Virus record (IMG/VR): IMGVR_UViG_3300027712_000012
Span: 1-32,904 of that record
DNA length: 32,904 bases
From: a virus
Reading direction: 5' to 3' (one strand)
Made by a program: the position numbers and the translations under genes. The notes beneath the pieces are model-generated. The model searched no databases and was not told the DNA's origin. It saw only the letters and a program-made list of their open reading frames with translations. Numbering within the stretch: the first letter of the stretch is position 1; every line of letters starts with the position of its first letter. Shown here in pieces: positions 16,175-22,490 of this stretch.

Positions 16175-16527
16175 TTGAACGCCTTTAATTTATAAAGTGT
16201 TGAATCAATTAAGTCAGCAATCTCATCGACAAGGTTTTGCAATTCTGAATCTTTAGGCAATTCATCACGAATATCTTTAACAAATGATTTAATTGCCGTA
16301 ATGTATTTTACTGGGTCTGTAGCTAGGTGAAAATCTTTAGGATAGCTTTTGATCTGCTCGTAACAACCTTGATACGCCTCGGCCCAGCTGTCGGTCAAAT
16401 CAATGATGCCTTCGTAGTATTTTTGCAACGCTTTATGCTTGGCGTAACTGTCCGTTTGTAAATGCATAAAGTGAGCATTTGTTCCGCTATGAAACAATGT
16501 AGACACGAAAACGGCAGGATAATCCAT
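16171..16527 (-). CDS. Ferritin/Dps-like helical protein (DUF5856-type)
   Basis: A 118-residue helical protein resembling phage proteins of the DUF5856 / Dps-like type. The opening helix FVSTLFHSGTNAHFMHLQTD contains two His residues, followed by SYAKHKALQKYYEGIIDLTDSWAEAYQ, which places H, E and D residues as in ferritin-like metal sites (H...H...E..D...E). Later helices carry IKSFVKDIRDELPKDSEL. Dps proteins bind DNA and oxidise iron; whether this one does is unknown. Of two adjacent ATGs, the second (16527) has GAGG at better spacing than the first (16530). It lies between nuclease genes and the small basic proteins. Confidence 0.7.
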   Translation of the reverse strand: MDYPAVFVSTLFHSGTNAHFMHLQTDSYAKHKALQKYYEGIIDLTDSWAEAYQGCYEQIKSYPKDFHLATDPVKYITAIKSFVKDIRDELPKDSELQNLVDEIADLIDSTLYKLKAFK

Positions 16528-16534
16528 CATGGCC

Positions 16535-16795
16535 TCACAATGCTAAAACATCGTCAATAGACTCAATTCTAACAAAAATACCACCTTTCCAACCGTTTTG
16601 CCACTCAATTTGCTGCGGTGTGAATTTTGCTTTATTGTCCCGTTTAATTTCAAATAGGTAAGTAATACCGCTTTTTCCCGCTAGTAAATCTGGGCAACCT
16701 TTGCCTACGGCTGACAAATCTGTAACAGAAAACCCTAATTGTCGCAGCGCATCAACAATTTCTTTTTGATTAACGTCAACCCGTTTAGCTCTCAA
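16535..16795 (-). CDS. Small PD-(D/E)XK (VRR-NUC-like) nuclease
   Basis: An 86-residue protein with the compact PD-(D/E)XK nuclease pattern: NQKEIVDALRQLGFSVTDLS, then GKGCPDLLAGKSG with the metal-binding Asp, then TYLFEIKRDN with the E-x-K pair, and TPQQIEWQNGWKGGIFVRI. Such proteins are similar to VRR-NUC or Holliday-junction-resolvase-like nucleases of phages and may process branched DNA before packaging. It overlaps the Ref-like gene by ATGA. Confidence 0.82.
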   Translation of the reverse strand: MRAKRVDVNQKEIVDALRQLGFSVTDLSAVGKGCPDLLAGKSGITYLFEIKRDNKAKFTPQQIEWQNGWKGGIFVRIESIDDVLAL

Positions 16796-17055
16796 ATTAG
16801 CGCCTCAGTCTGGGTTAATAAATCCTCCTCTGTCACGCTATATTTTACTGCAAAGGCTTTGCGACCCATGCCATGTACACCCGTGTTGCCTCGGTGGTGT
16901 TCTGGGCATAGTCCTATAACTGGTGCTGAGTCCCTGCGTCCTGCGTGGCGTAAGTGATGAATCTCGCACGGAGTTTCTCCGTACCCTAAATGTCGGCACA
17001 GCGAGCATCCAAGAATGGCAAGTTTTTCGTAATGCTTACGTTGCGCTTTGGTCAT
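16792..17055 (-). CDS. Ref-like (RecA-dependent nuclease family) HNH protein
   Basis: An 87-residue protein matching the nuclease domain of the P1 Ref family. It has a zinc-binding CSLCRHLGYGETPCEIHHL (residues about 17-35), then APVIGLCPEHHRGNTGVHGM and the characteristic KAFAVKYSVTEEDLL. Ref makes breaks in DNA paired by RecA. This protein lacks the N-terminal extension of P1 Ref, as other phage homologues do. Its neighbours include a second nuclease, so the pair may resolve recombination intermediates made by the ERF system. RecA dependence here is inferred. Confidence 0.85.
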   Translation of the reverse strand: MTKAQRKHYEKLAILGCSLCRHLGYGETPCEIHHLRHAGRRDSAPVIGLCPEHHRGNTGVHGMGRKAFAVKYSVTEEDLLTQTEALI

Positions 17056-17381
17056 TTAGTTAATTTCTCAATTTGACGGTTACTGGCCTGCTCTGTACGC
17101 CAGGCATCGAATCGTAGTTGTGCGCTTGTTAGCCGCCACTTTAACAACTCAGCTTTCTCAGTTGCTGCCCCAATTGCATTACATAGGTTCTGATAATCAG
17201 GATGAGCATATGCCTCGCGCTCTTGGGCAGTTACAGCAGATTCTCCTGATTTCTTCATCAGAATAGCCTTTAGGCTTGATTTAAACGCCTCCAACTGCGC
17301 CAATTCTCCCTTGGCCTTGGCGTAATGTGGTGCGTTGTCGTAAATGTATTCTATGCAGGGATGTGGGCTGTATTCACTCAT
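17052..17381 (-). CDS. Conserved early phage protein (109 aa, helical)
   Basis: A helical protein of a recurrent phage family of unknown function: IEYIYDNAPHYAKAKGELAQ, then LKAILMKKSGESAVTAQERE, then AYAHPDYQNLCNAIGAATEK and RLTSAQLRFDAWRTEQASNR. It overlaps the upstream gene by 8 bases and the Ref-like gene by ATGA. Position in the DNA-metabolism cluster suggests a nucleic-acid role, but no catalytic residues are evident. Confidence 0.8.
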   Translation of the reverse strand: MSEYSPHPCIEYIYDNAPHYAKAKGELAQLEAFKSSLKAILMKKSGESAVTAQEREAYAHPDYQNLCNAIGAATEKAELLKWRLTSAQLRFDAWRTEQASNRQIEKLTK

Positions 17382-18006
17382 GCCTTTCCTTAATATCGTA
17401 AAACCAATCGTTACCCGCTGACCATTTGCGAGACCCGTCTACAGTCCAAATGTGGCGTGATGCCTGAAAGTCTGGAAAGTCAGTCTTTGCCGGTATCAGC
17501 GACTGGTCGTACCAAAGGCATCTGTTGTTAGGCTGCGCTGCAAACTGCCCATTATCCAACCGGATAAAGTTAAATGATTTGTGTTCTTCAGCAACTTCAG
17601 TAAAACCTGTGTCTACATCCATACCGTCGGCACAAAAGTCTACCGTAAACAAGTATTTACCAAAGTGCCATTCTTTGTCTTTACCTAAGAATTTAACGCC
17701 AAAGTTACGCAGACCAATCTTTTCGTGGACGGTAAACCTATAGCCCATGCAATCCCAAAGTTGCAGAATGTCAAAATCTAAATCGCCATGCTTAGTATTC
17801 CAAACATAAGCCTGAATAGGCAGTTTGTCGTACAAAGCGCCGTATCGTGGCAATAAGCTCTCAATGCGAAACACTTGCCCACGAATTGCCTTGATGCTTA
17901 CCCAAATGCAAGGCTCAAGTTCACCGTGGCCTTTTTCAAAATTATACAAATACTCACGCCGCACAAAGCACTTAACTGGCGGTAAATTTCCAATTATGTA
18001 GCTCAT
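17374..18006 (-). CDS. Conserved phage protein of unknown function (210 aa)
   Basis: No function is recognised. The protein is aromatic-rich with many Trp and Tyr and no membrane segment. Readable blocks are YIIGNLPPVKCFVRREYLYN, IWVSIKAIRGQVFRIESLLP, LQLWDCMGYRFTVHEKIGLR, HFGKYLFTVDFCADG and NRCLWYDQSLIPAKTDFPDF. The frame is open to 18039, but ATG 18006 overlaps the upstream stop by ATGA and is the better start. I recall such proteins in other phages near small nuclease genes. Confidence 0.75.
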   Translation of the reverse strand: MSYIIGNLPPVKCFVRREYLYNFEKGHGELEPCIWVSIKAIRGQVFRIESLLPRYGALYDKLPIQAYVWNTKHGDLDFDILQLWDCMGYRFTVHEKIGLRNFGVKFLGKDKEWHFGKYLFTVDFCADGMDVDTGFTEVAEEHKSFNFIRLDNGQFAAQPNNRCLWYDQSLIPAKTDFPDFQASRHIWTVDGSRKWSAGNDWFYDIKERHE

Positions 18007-18299
18007 ATCAAATCCATTTGCCGCGGCATAACTTTCCATTCCCGTTCGGCACGACCTGATTTGCTTTGCACGTTGCGCCCAGTTAAAACAATTTTATGAT
18101 CCCGTTGCAACTCACTCAGGCGCCTGGCTACTTGATTGCCATCGAGTCCCGTAACAGTGGCTATACCGTCTTTTCCTTGCGGGCCATACCTAAGTAAGGC
18201 AGAAAGCACCAACTCACCGTGTAGACCTGCTAAAACCCTAGCACGGTCAGCTGCGTCCCAACTGGTTGACGGATCGGTGTTGCGAGCAACTTGGTTCAT
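18003..18299 (-). CDS. Winged-helix-like DNA-binding protein (98 aa)
   Basis: A 98-residue protein opening NQVARNTDPSTSWDAADRAR. A helix-turn-helix-like stretch follows: LVLSALLRYGPQGKDGIATV, then TGLDGNQVARRLSELQRDHK as the recognition helix, then a wing (IVLTGRNVQSKSGRAEREWK). This layout is typical of small phage winged-helix proteins. The frame is open to 18332, but ATG 18299 overlaps the upstream stop by ATGA. It may regulate phage or host transcription. Confidence 0.78.
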   Translation of the reverse strand: MNQVARNTDPSTSWDAADRARVLAGLHGELVLSALLRYGPQGKDGIATVTGLDGNQVARRLSELQRDHKIVLTGRNVQSKSGRAEREWKVMPRQMDLI

Positions 18300-18661
18300 G
18301 TGTTTTTGTCCTTTAAAGTTTGTTCTATCCAATCAAACAATTCAGCGTCACGTTCACAACCTTGTTTGCCTGTGTCTGGCGTGTTTTCCCAATCTTCGCT
18401 AGTCAGCCCGACCCATTGACGCTTAGGTGCTTCATAAAATTGTGAGTGAATAATTTCATTACCCCTTCTAACAATTAGGTGCATACCTTCTTCGATTACA
18501 TCCGTGCCAATATGTAGAATATTAATATCTTGCTCAGGCTTGGCTAACTCTTGTTGCAACTTACGGGCTGCGTATATAGCTTCATTGACTTTTTCAACCC
18601 AGCCGGGTGTGTCCTCGTACGCTTGTCGAAGCGCATCAATAATTAAATCAATTTTGTTCAT
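18296..18661 (-). CDS. Hypothetical protein (121 aa)
   Basis: No family is recognised. The N-terminus is an amphipathic helix (MNKIDLIIDALRQAYEDTPG, then VNEAIYAARKLQQELAK), followed by a beta-rich middle (HLIVRRGNEIIHSQFYEAP) and an acidic C-terminus (ERDAELFDWIEQTLKDK). ATGA overlaps at both ends place it in the accessory operon. It has no membrane segments. Confidence 0.75.
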   Translation of the reverse strand: MNKIDLIIDALRQAYEDTPGWVEKVNEAIYAARKLQQELAKPEQDINILHIGTDVIEEGMHLIVRRGNEIIHSQFYEAPKRQWVGLTSEDWENTPDTGKQGCERDAELFDWIEQTLKDKNT

Positions 18662-18891
18662 TTCTCACCCCTTGCTCTGATTGTTTCTCGAATATTTAAA
18701 GCCGCACCTGCTTCATGGTCTAAACTGCTTTCTGCTAATTCATCACACAACTTCGCACAAGCCTCACGCTCGTCAGCCCGTACTAGCTCGGCAAAGCGTT
18801 CGAGATGCGGAGGATTTGCTAACCAACACCAAATGTGCGTGTCCCATTCCATACCGGCTTGAATTGCTAGTTTTTTAATGTAATCGCTCAT
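18658..18891 (-). CDS. Small phage protein with FAxLVRADEREACA motif (77 aa)
   Basis: A 77-residue protein containing LERFAELVRADEREACAKLC (residues about 30-49). This helix is found in many phage and prophage proteins of otherwise variable sequence, and its role is unknown. The N-terminus is Trp-rich (MEWDTHIWCWLANPPH). It overlaps both neighbours by ATGA. No enzymatic motif is visible. Confidence 0.75.
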   Translation of the reverse strand: MSDYIKKLAIQAGMEWDTHIWCWLANPPHLERFAELVRADEREACAKLCDELAESSLDHEAGAALNIRETIRARGEK

Positions 18892-19148
18892 ACATCCTCC
18901 TGCCGATACATAGCAACAGCACCAGGCTCAGGCGTAAACACAATCCGTGCTTTAGGCCCATCGCAATGCATCCAATACGCTGGCTTGCGTTCTAATTCTT
19001 TAGTAATCCGTTTGATTTCCTGTTGCAAATCGGTAATAACTTTCTGATGGTCTGGGTCAACGTTGCTGTAATCCTCTGCCCAAATGGTCAGCACAAGGTA
19101 AGCACGTTCATACAAATCAAGTTGTTTTACTAATCGTTGATCAGTCAT
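18888..19148 (-). CDS. Hypothetical protein (86 aa)
   Basis: No family is recognised. The first two thirds are a charged helix (MTDQRLVKQLDLYERAYLVL ... ITDLQQEIKRITKELERK), followed by a short beta-like end (ARIVFTPEPGAVAMYRQED). The frame is open to 19217, but ATG 19148 forms an ATGA overlap with the membrane-protein gene upstream and is the better start. Confidence 0.72.
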   Translation of the reverse strand: MTDQRLVKQLDLYERAYLVLTIWAEDYSNVDPDHQKVITDLQQEIKRITKELERKPAYWMHCDGPKARIVFTPEPGAVAMYRQEDV

Positions 19149-19342
19149 AACATCACCAATGATAAAAGTGGAAAAAAACCAAACACCATTGCAAGCATTA
19201 GTAGACCAACAACCCAAGCAACAGGCGGTATACGTTCGTCATCTGCCGAATAGCGTGTCTGGTTACGCATTGTGCGAGTGGTTCTACCTGTCCAGTTAGG
19301 ATCGCCTAAGTCTGTCAAGAAAGGCCAGTTACGCTTATTCAT
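19145..19342 (-). CDS. Small single-pass membrane protein (65 aa)
   Basis: A 65-residue protein with a hydrophilic N-terminus (MNKRNWPFLTDLGDPNWTGR) and one C-terminal transmembrane segment (VAWVVGLLMLAMVFGFFPLL). No cleavable signal is seen. It is probably tail-anchored in the inner membrane with the N-terminus in the cytoplasm. It overlaps the 85-residue gene by 8 bases and the next by ATGA. Role unknown; early phage membrane peptides sometimes affect host processes or superinfection. Confidence 0.72.
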   Translation of the reverse strand: MNKRNWPFLTDLGDPNWTGRTTRTMRNQTRYSADDERIPPVAWVVGLLMLAMVFGFFPLLSLVML

Positions 19343-19592
19343 AATCTTCTTCGTTAGCTGTCACGGTTTCAATGTGGTTAATGTCAATAAAGTGGGTGTA
19401 CAACGGCACAGCACACACCAGCACCTCGTCACGATCAATTTTGATGTACGGTTCGCCATTGCTGTCTGTTTTTACCCCATCGGCAAATTGATCCATAAGC
19501 TCTGCAATCTTTTTGTCGGTCAGCTCACGGCTAAGTTCTCGCATCAGCTGGCGTTTGCCTTCGTCCGTTAATTGAATGTATGAATATTTCAT
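19335..19592 (-). CDS. Hypothetical protein (85 aa)
   Basis: No family is recognised. The N-terminal half is helical (EGKRQLMRELSRELTDKKIA) and the rest is beta-rich and acidic (EVLVCAVPLYTHFIDINHIE). AAGGGG precedes ATG 19592 at good spacing. It starts three bases after the stop of the 49-residue gene, in the accessory operon. Confidence 0.72.
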   Translation of the reverse strand: MKYSYIQLTDEGKRQLMRELSRELTDKKIAELMDQFADGVKTDSNGEPYIKIDRDEVLVCAVPLYTHFIDINHIETVTANEEDYE

Positions 19593-19595
19593 GGC

Positions 19596-19745
19596 TTACC
19601 CCTTAAACCCGTTAGATTTTAAAAATTGCTGCTCGTCTGGGCTTGCCATGCAAATTGCCATCATGTGCTTTTGCAAGTATGCCGCTAGCTTTGCGCGGTT
19701 CTTGTCGGATGGGTCTGCTTTAAATGCTTCAATCAATTTACTCAT
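19596..19745 (-). CDS. Small hypothetical protein (49 aa)
   Basis: A short gene encoding MSKLIEAFKADPSDKNRAKL, then AAYLQKHMMAICMASPDEQQ and FLKSNGFKG. It is helical and ends with a Gly-Phe-Lys-Gly tail. It is preceded by a leader (ACGACAAAAGGTACATAAA) almost identical to that of the next gene upstream (66 residues), which supports translation. It fills the space between two longer genes. Function unknown. Confidence 0.65.
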   Translation of the reverse strand: MSKLIEAFKADPSDKNRAKLAAYLQKHMMAICMASPDEQQFLKSNGFKG

Positions 19746-19789
19746 TTTATGTACCTTTTGTCGTAGTAATGGGGCTTGCGCCCTTTGGG

Positions 19790-19990
19790 TTATTTTGCTG
19801 ATTTTAAAATTTCTGTATCAATCCAATCATTAATTTGTGCGCCACAAAAACCATTTTTTTGAGTGCGACCACGGTGCAAATTAAGCAAAAGGCAAAAAGT
19901 GTTTTGCTCTGTTTGTGTACCAACACCAATAATTTTCCAAACTTCGCCCATGTGAACGATTGTTTTGTCGAGGAATGTTTGCTTGTTCAT
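19790..19990 (-). CDS. Hypothetical protein, first gene of accessory operon (66 aa)
   Basis: A 66-residue protein: MNKQTFLDKTIVHMGEVWKI, then IGVGTQTEQNTFCLLLNLHR, and a C-terminal GAQINDWIDTEILKSAK. No family is recognised. It is the first gene after the 20.04-kb promoter and operator. Between it and the next gene lies a small GGGC-GCAA-GCCC hairpin (GNRA-type loop). The leader before ATG 19990 (ACGACAAAAGTTACATAA) lacks a strong Shine-Dalgarno sequence but is shared with the next gene. Confidence 0.68.
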   Translation of the reverse strand: MNKQTFLDKTIVHMGEVWKIIGVGTQTEQNTFCLLLNLHRGRTQKNGFCGAQINDWIDTEILKSAK

Positions 19991-20033
19991 TTATGTAACT
20001 TTTGTCGTGGTTGATCGCGTGTTGCGATGACTA

Positions 20034-20050
20034 ATATTAAGCTATCTAAA
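20034..20050 (-). promoter_or_regulatory. Leftward promoter -10 with operator-like site, accessory operon
   Basis: On the minus strand TTTAGATAGCTTAA (20037-20050) overlaps a -10 hexamer TAATAT (20034-20039). It differs by one base from the sites at 22100-22113 and 23023-23036. The -35 region is weak here (around 20057-20062), so the promoter may need activation. Transcription would start near 20028 and give a leader of about 38 bases. Confidence 0.6.
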
Positions 20051-20111
20051 CAATAAAAGCATAGGTGTTAACCCTATTTTTGCAATTATTTTTAATTTAT
20101 TTGGATTTTTA

Positions 20112-20137
20112 CAACAAAACGCCCCATTTACGGGGCG
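20112..20137 (-). terminator. Rho-independent terminator of the recombination operon
   Basis: On the minus strand the perfect stem CGCCCC/GGGGCG (20120-20125 with 20132-20137), with a six-base loop, is followed by TTTTGTTGT. It lies about 40 bases beyond the stop of the exonuclease gene and just upstream of the next leftward promoter. Confidence 0.85.
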
Positions 20138-20174
20138 GTCGATGGAACAAGGAGTGAACAACACCGACGGTTAA

Positions 20175-20909
20175 TTATATGTTGTTCTTACGCTTGTAGA
20201 ACGCTAACAAATACTGAAAGCAATCCCACGCCTGTTGCAAATCATCCTCACTATGCTCAATCAGTTTTACGTCACCAGATTCTGTAAAGAACACATTGGC
20301 GCATCTGGCTGTGGGTTTGCCAAGACCAACACGATACGCTGCCAGTTGCATCAATTGTTCGTGGTACGAAACAACTTTGTCGAGCTTATCTTTGCTCTTA
20401 AAGTCAATCACGATGTTCTCAGCAATCAAATCAACCTTGCCGCCAAACCCTTCGTAAGCAAAAGATCGTTCTGCCTCCCAAATATGATCCTGCCCAAAGT
20501 GGATTCTGATTGACGCATCAACTTGGTCAACATAACGTGGATAATCGTCACGTTCGCCGCTGTAAAACCGTTCTAACACGCCGTGCATTTGTGTCCCGCG
20601 ATCCATAGCGTCACGGCCTGTAGATTTAGAATCAGAAATAACCCGTTCTAGCCAGTTTTCCTCAGTTTCGCCAGCAATGCGTGGCAACGTTAGCGCAGCC
20701 AATAACACTTGTTGTTGCAACCAAGTATTAAGCCCAGGCTTGGCAATAATTCCAAGAATTGTTGTCACCGACGGTACAAGGTTTAATTCTCTAGCGTCAC
20801 GCAAATTAGTATTGCGTTCTTTGCCGTTTTTGCCAATGATTCGATAAGCTGGTGACCCGTCTTGAGCATACCAATGGCTACTTTCTGTATCTACGGATTT
20901 AATAATCAT
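20175..20909 (-). CDS. PD-(D/E)XK exonuclease (Cas4/RecB-like)
   Basis: A 244-residue RecB/Cas4-like nuclease. Conserved elements in order are NLVPSVTTILGIIAKPGLNT (residues about 43-62), GTQMHGVLERFYSGE (about 105-119, with the motif I His), the metal-binding Asp in FGGKVDLIAEN (about 154-164), the D-x-K element VIDFKSKDKL (about 167-176) and the QxxxY motif EQLMQLAAYRVGL (about 182-194). This set degrades one DNA strand and makes single-stranded tails for annealing. No CXXC iron-sulfur cysteines are seen, unlike true Cas4. It is the last gene of the ERF-SSB operon, followed by a terminator. Confidence 0.88.
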   Translation of the reverse strand: MIIKSVDTESSHWYAQDGSPAYRIIGKNGKERNTNLRDARELNLVPSVTTILGIIAKPGLNTWLQQQVLLAALTLPRIAGETEENWLERVISDSKSTGRDAMDRGTQMHGVLERFYSGERDDYPRYVDQVDASIRIHFGQDHIWEAERSFAYEGFGGKVDLIAENIVIDFKSKDKLDKVVSYHEQLMQLAAYRVGLGKPTARCANVFFTESGDVKLIEHSEDDLQQAWDCFQYLLAFYKRKNNI

Positions 20910-21049
20910 TTTTGCACCTGTTTAGCTAATGTTTTAAGCATCTCGATTGCATCCTGCAAATCTTGCATAGCTCTAGCGTCTAAAACCATGCCTTCATACC
21001 ATTGCTGGATGCGCCAAGAAATAAGTATTGCCTCTTCCGTCTGCGTCAT
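20906..21049 (-). CDS. Small helical protein between SSB and exonuclease (47 aa)
   Basis: A short gene encoding MTQTEEAILISWRIQQWYEG, then MVLDARAMQDLQDAIEMLKT and LAKQVQK. ATG 21049 shares a base with the SSB stop and its own stop overlaps the exonuclease start by ATGA, so it is tightly embedded. It is almost entirely helical. It may be a partner of the recombination proteins; function unknown. Confidence 0.72.
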   Translation of the reverse strand: MTQTEEAILISWRIQQWYEGMVLDARAMQDLQDAIEMLKTLAKQVQK

Positions 21050-21486
21050 CAGAAAGGTGGGTCGTTAAAGTCAGATTCCATCGGGACAAACGTGCCTTCC
21101 TTCATAGCTCGATAACCACCGTCTGCTTTTTCTTTTACTGCTGCTGGCGTTGGCGCATCCTCCGCAGGCCGACCACCAAGCATTTGCATTTGGTCAGCAA
21201 CCACCTCAGTTGTGTATTGATCCACGCCATCTTTGTTTTGCCACTTACGGGTAGTCATACGACCCGCTACAAAGACCTGTGAGCCTTTCTTTAAGTAGTC
21301 GGCACATATTCCTGCCAACTTGCCAAACGCCGTGATCCTGACCCATTCTGTCGTTTCTTTGGTTGCGGTCTTGTAGCCCACCGCAATTGAGAAATTACAA
21401 ATTGCATTGCTGTCAGCGGTGTAACGTACTTCAGGGTCTTTGCCCAAGCGTCCAATAAACTCGCAGCGGTTAAGATCGTTTGCCAT
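21049..21486 (-). CDS. ssb: Single-stranded DNA-binding protein
   Basis: A 145-residue SSB with the OB-fold signature. The start is NRCEFIGRLGKDPEVRYTAD, then AICNFSIAVGYKT, then TEWVRITAFGKLAGICADYL and KKGSQVFVAGRMTTRKWQNK. The acidic tail ends ESDFNDPPF, a near-match to the bacterial DFDDDIPF tip that binds host repair and replication proteins. It overlaps the ERF stop (TAATG). It protects ssDNA made by the exonuclease and feeds the annealing protein. Confidence 0.95.
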   Translation of the reverse strand: MANDLNRCEFIGRLGKDPEVRYTADSNAICNFSIAVGYKTATKETTEWVRITAFGKLAGICADYLKKGSQVFVAGRMTTRKWQNKDGVDQYTTEVVADQMQMLGGRPAEDAPTPAAVKEKADGGYRAMKEGTFVPMESDFNDPPF

Positions 21487-22052
21487 TATTGTTGTTCCCA
21501 GTTTGCTTTAAATTGATCGTATGCAGCCTTTAACGGGATTTGTTGTTCTTTCAAACACACAGTCCATGCTGCCCTAAATATGTCCTTCAGGCTTTCGTAA
21601 CTAACCGCGGATGCCATTTGAGCCACGATGTTGTCCAACTCAATACCTTTGGGTTTCTCAATAACTTTAACTGGCGGTGATTTGGTTGCTGCGTTTCCGT
21701 CATCATCTTCAGATGCAATGCCCAACGCACTTTGCAAACTGTAGCGTTTTGCATACGAAATCGCTGAACCGTAGCCTTGTGCATCTTGTTTGCTTGCAGG
21801 AATAAACAACGTGCCACAAGACAGCTGCTCACCTGATTCATGGATAAGAACTGTTTCGACTGCTACGCCACCGTCTGCCGTATGCAACATCTGCACAAAA
21901 GCTAAACCGTTTGCTGACAAAGCAGGCCGCACAGCGTCGATAACCGATGCCAGGCTGCTGTATGCAGATTTAAAGTGTGGGTTTTTACTATCTTTGGCTG
22001 CGTGTGACATAGCTGCCTGAGCCGTGACTAATGCTTTTGCTAGTTCTTTCAT
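21486..22052 (-). CDS. erf: ERF-family single-strand annealing protein
   Basis: A 188-residue annealing recombinase of the ERF superfamily. The diagnostic run is DAQGYGSAISYAKRYSLQSA followed by LGIASEDDDGNAA (residues about 90-122). The N-terminus (AAKDSKNPHFKSAYSSLASV) matches the family too. The C-terminal quarter, after a Pro/Lys linker, is a helical region (KEQQIPLKAAYDQFKANWEQ). ERF proteins form rings and anneal complementary ssDNA, circularising phage genomes and supporting concatemer formation. AGGTG precedes ATG 22052. It is the first gene of the leftward operon under the operator-bearing promoter at 22.1 kb. Confidence 0.93.
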   Translation of the reverse strand: MKELAKALVTAQAAMSHAAKDSKNPHFKSAYSSLASVIDAVRPALSANGLAFVQMLHTADGGVAVETVLIHESGEQLSCGTLFIPASKQDAQGYGSAISYAKRYSLQSALGIASEDDDGNAATKSPPVKVIEKPKGIELDNIVAQMASAVSYESLKDIFRAAWTVCLKEQQIPLKAAYDQFKANWEQQ

Positions 22053-22096
22053 TTATGCACCTGTATGTTTTCCTGGCGGGTATGCCAGTAAGATAG

Positions 22097-22125
22097 ATAT
22101 TAAGCTAACTAAACAGATTCGTCAA
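22097..22125 (-). promoter_or_regulatory. Leftward early promoter with operator-like site
   Basis: On the minus strand, TTGACG (22120-22125), 17 bases, then TAATAT (22097-22102) forms a good sigma-70 promoter. The 14-base site TTTAGTTAGCTTAA (22100-22113) covers the spacer end and half the -10, so a bound regulator would block it. The predicted start is near 22090, about 38 bases before the ERF start codon. Confidence 0.78.
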
Positions 22126-22151
22126 ACATATTCTGCAAATACAAACAGTCA

Positions 22152-22167
22152 TGTTAAGATAGCTTAC
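22152..22167 (+). promoter_or_regulatory. Extended -10 promoter and operator of the YdaS-like gene
   Basis: TG-T-TAAGAT (22152-22160) is an extended -10. The expected start is at about 22167-22168, that is, on or next to the ATG, giving a leaderless or near-leaderless mRNA. The operator variant TTAAGATAGCTTAC (22154-22167) overlaps the -10 and start, suggesting autoregulation. The -35 is poor (around 22132-22137). Confidence 0.6.
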
Positions 22168-22383
22168 ATGAATACAACAGAAATCATCAATTGTTTAGGT
22201 GGCACGTTTGCCGTAGCAAAGATGTGCCGAGTTTCGCCAGCTGCCGTGAGTCAATGGAAACATAACGGGCTGCCTGGTTACCAACTGGTGTGGATTGCCG
22301 CCGAACTTGAAAAAAAATCTGATGGCAAATGGAATCGTAAAATGGTTCGTAATTGGCAACAAATATGGCCAGAGTTGCATTAG
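22168..22383 (+). CDS. YdaS/Cro-like regulator
   Basis: A 71-residue protein of the YdaS_antitoxin / Cro-like group: TEIINCLGGTFAVAKMCRVS, then PAAVSQWKHNGLPGYQLVWI and AAELEKKSDG. The helix-turn-helix spans about residues 10-34 and the VSQWKHNGLPG recognition pattern is characteristic. It is divergent from the leftward recombination operon, like cro/cI genes in lambdoid phages. There is no Shine-Dalgarno at good spacing, consistent with a leaderless transcript. It is the best candidate to bind the repeated operator in this window. No partner CI-like repressor or integrase is seen. Confidence 0.85.
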   Translation: MNTTEIINCLGGTFAVAKMCRVSPAAVSQWKHNGLPGYQLVWIAAELEKKSDGKWNRKMVRNWQQIWPELH

Positions 22384-22454
22384 ACTGATTAAGCCTTTAG
22401 CAAGCAGAAACAACAACTGGTAAGGGTCTAGTTTCAACAGCCTAGCTTTAGGGC
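22384..22454. other. Gene-free start of control region
   Basis: This is the beginning of the 675-base stretch without a gene (22384-23058). I see no reading frame with a start and ribosome site here and no clear terminator for the YdaS-like gene. A weak AGCC...GGCT inverted repeat near 22439-22455 has no U-tract. Confidence 0.5.
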
Positions 22455-22484
22455 TTGGCACATCGGAACAGACGGTGGTAGAAT
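22455..22484 (+). promoter_or_regulatory. Strong sigma-70 promoter upstream of predicted small RNA
   Basis: TTGGCA (22455-22460), an 18-base spacer and TAGAAT (22479-22484) match the consensus at five of six bases each. The TGG just before the -10 (22476-22478) gives an extended -10. Transcription would start near 22491. No operator copy is present, so it is probably active regardless of the early regulator. Confidence 0.75.
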
Positions 22485-22490
22485 CAAATT

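Noticed and set aside
19750-19789. GGGC-GCAA-GCCC hairpin as a terminator
   Set aside because: Only four pairs and no U-tract follow it on the minus strand.
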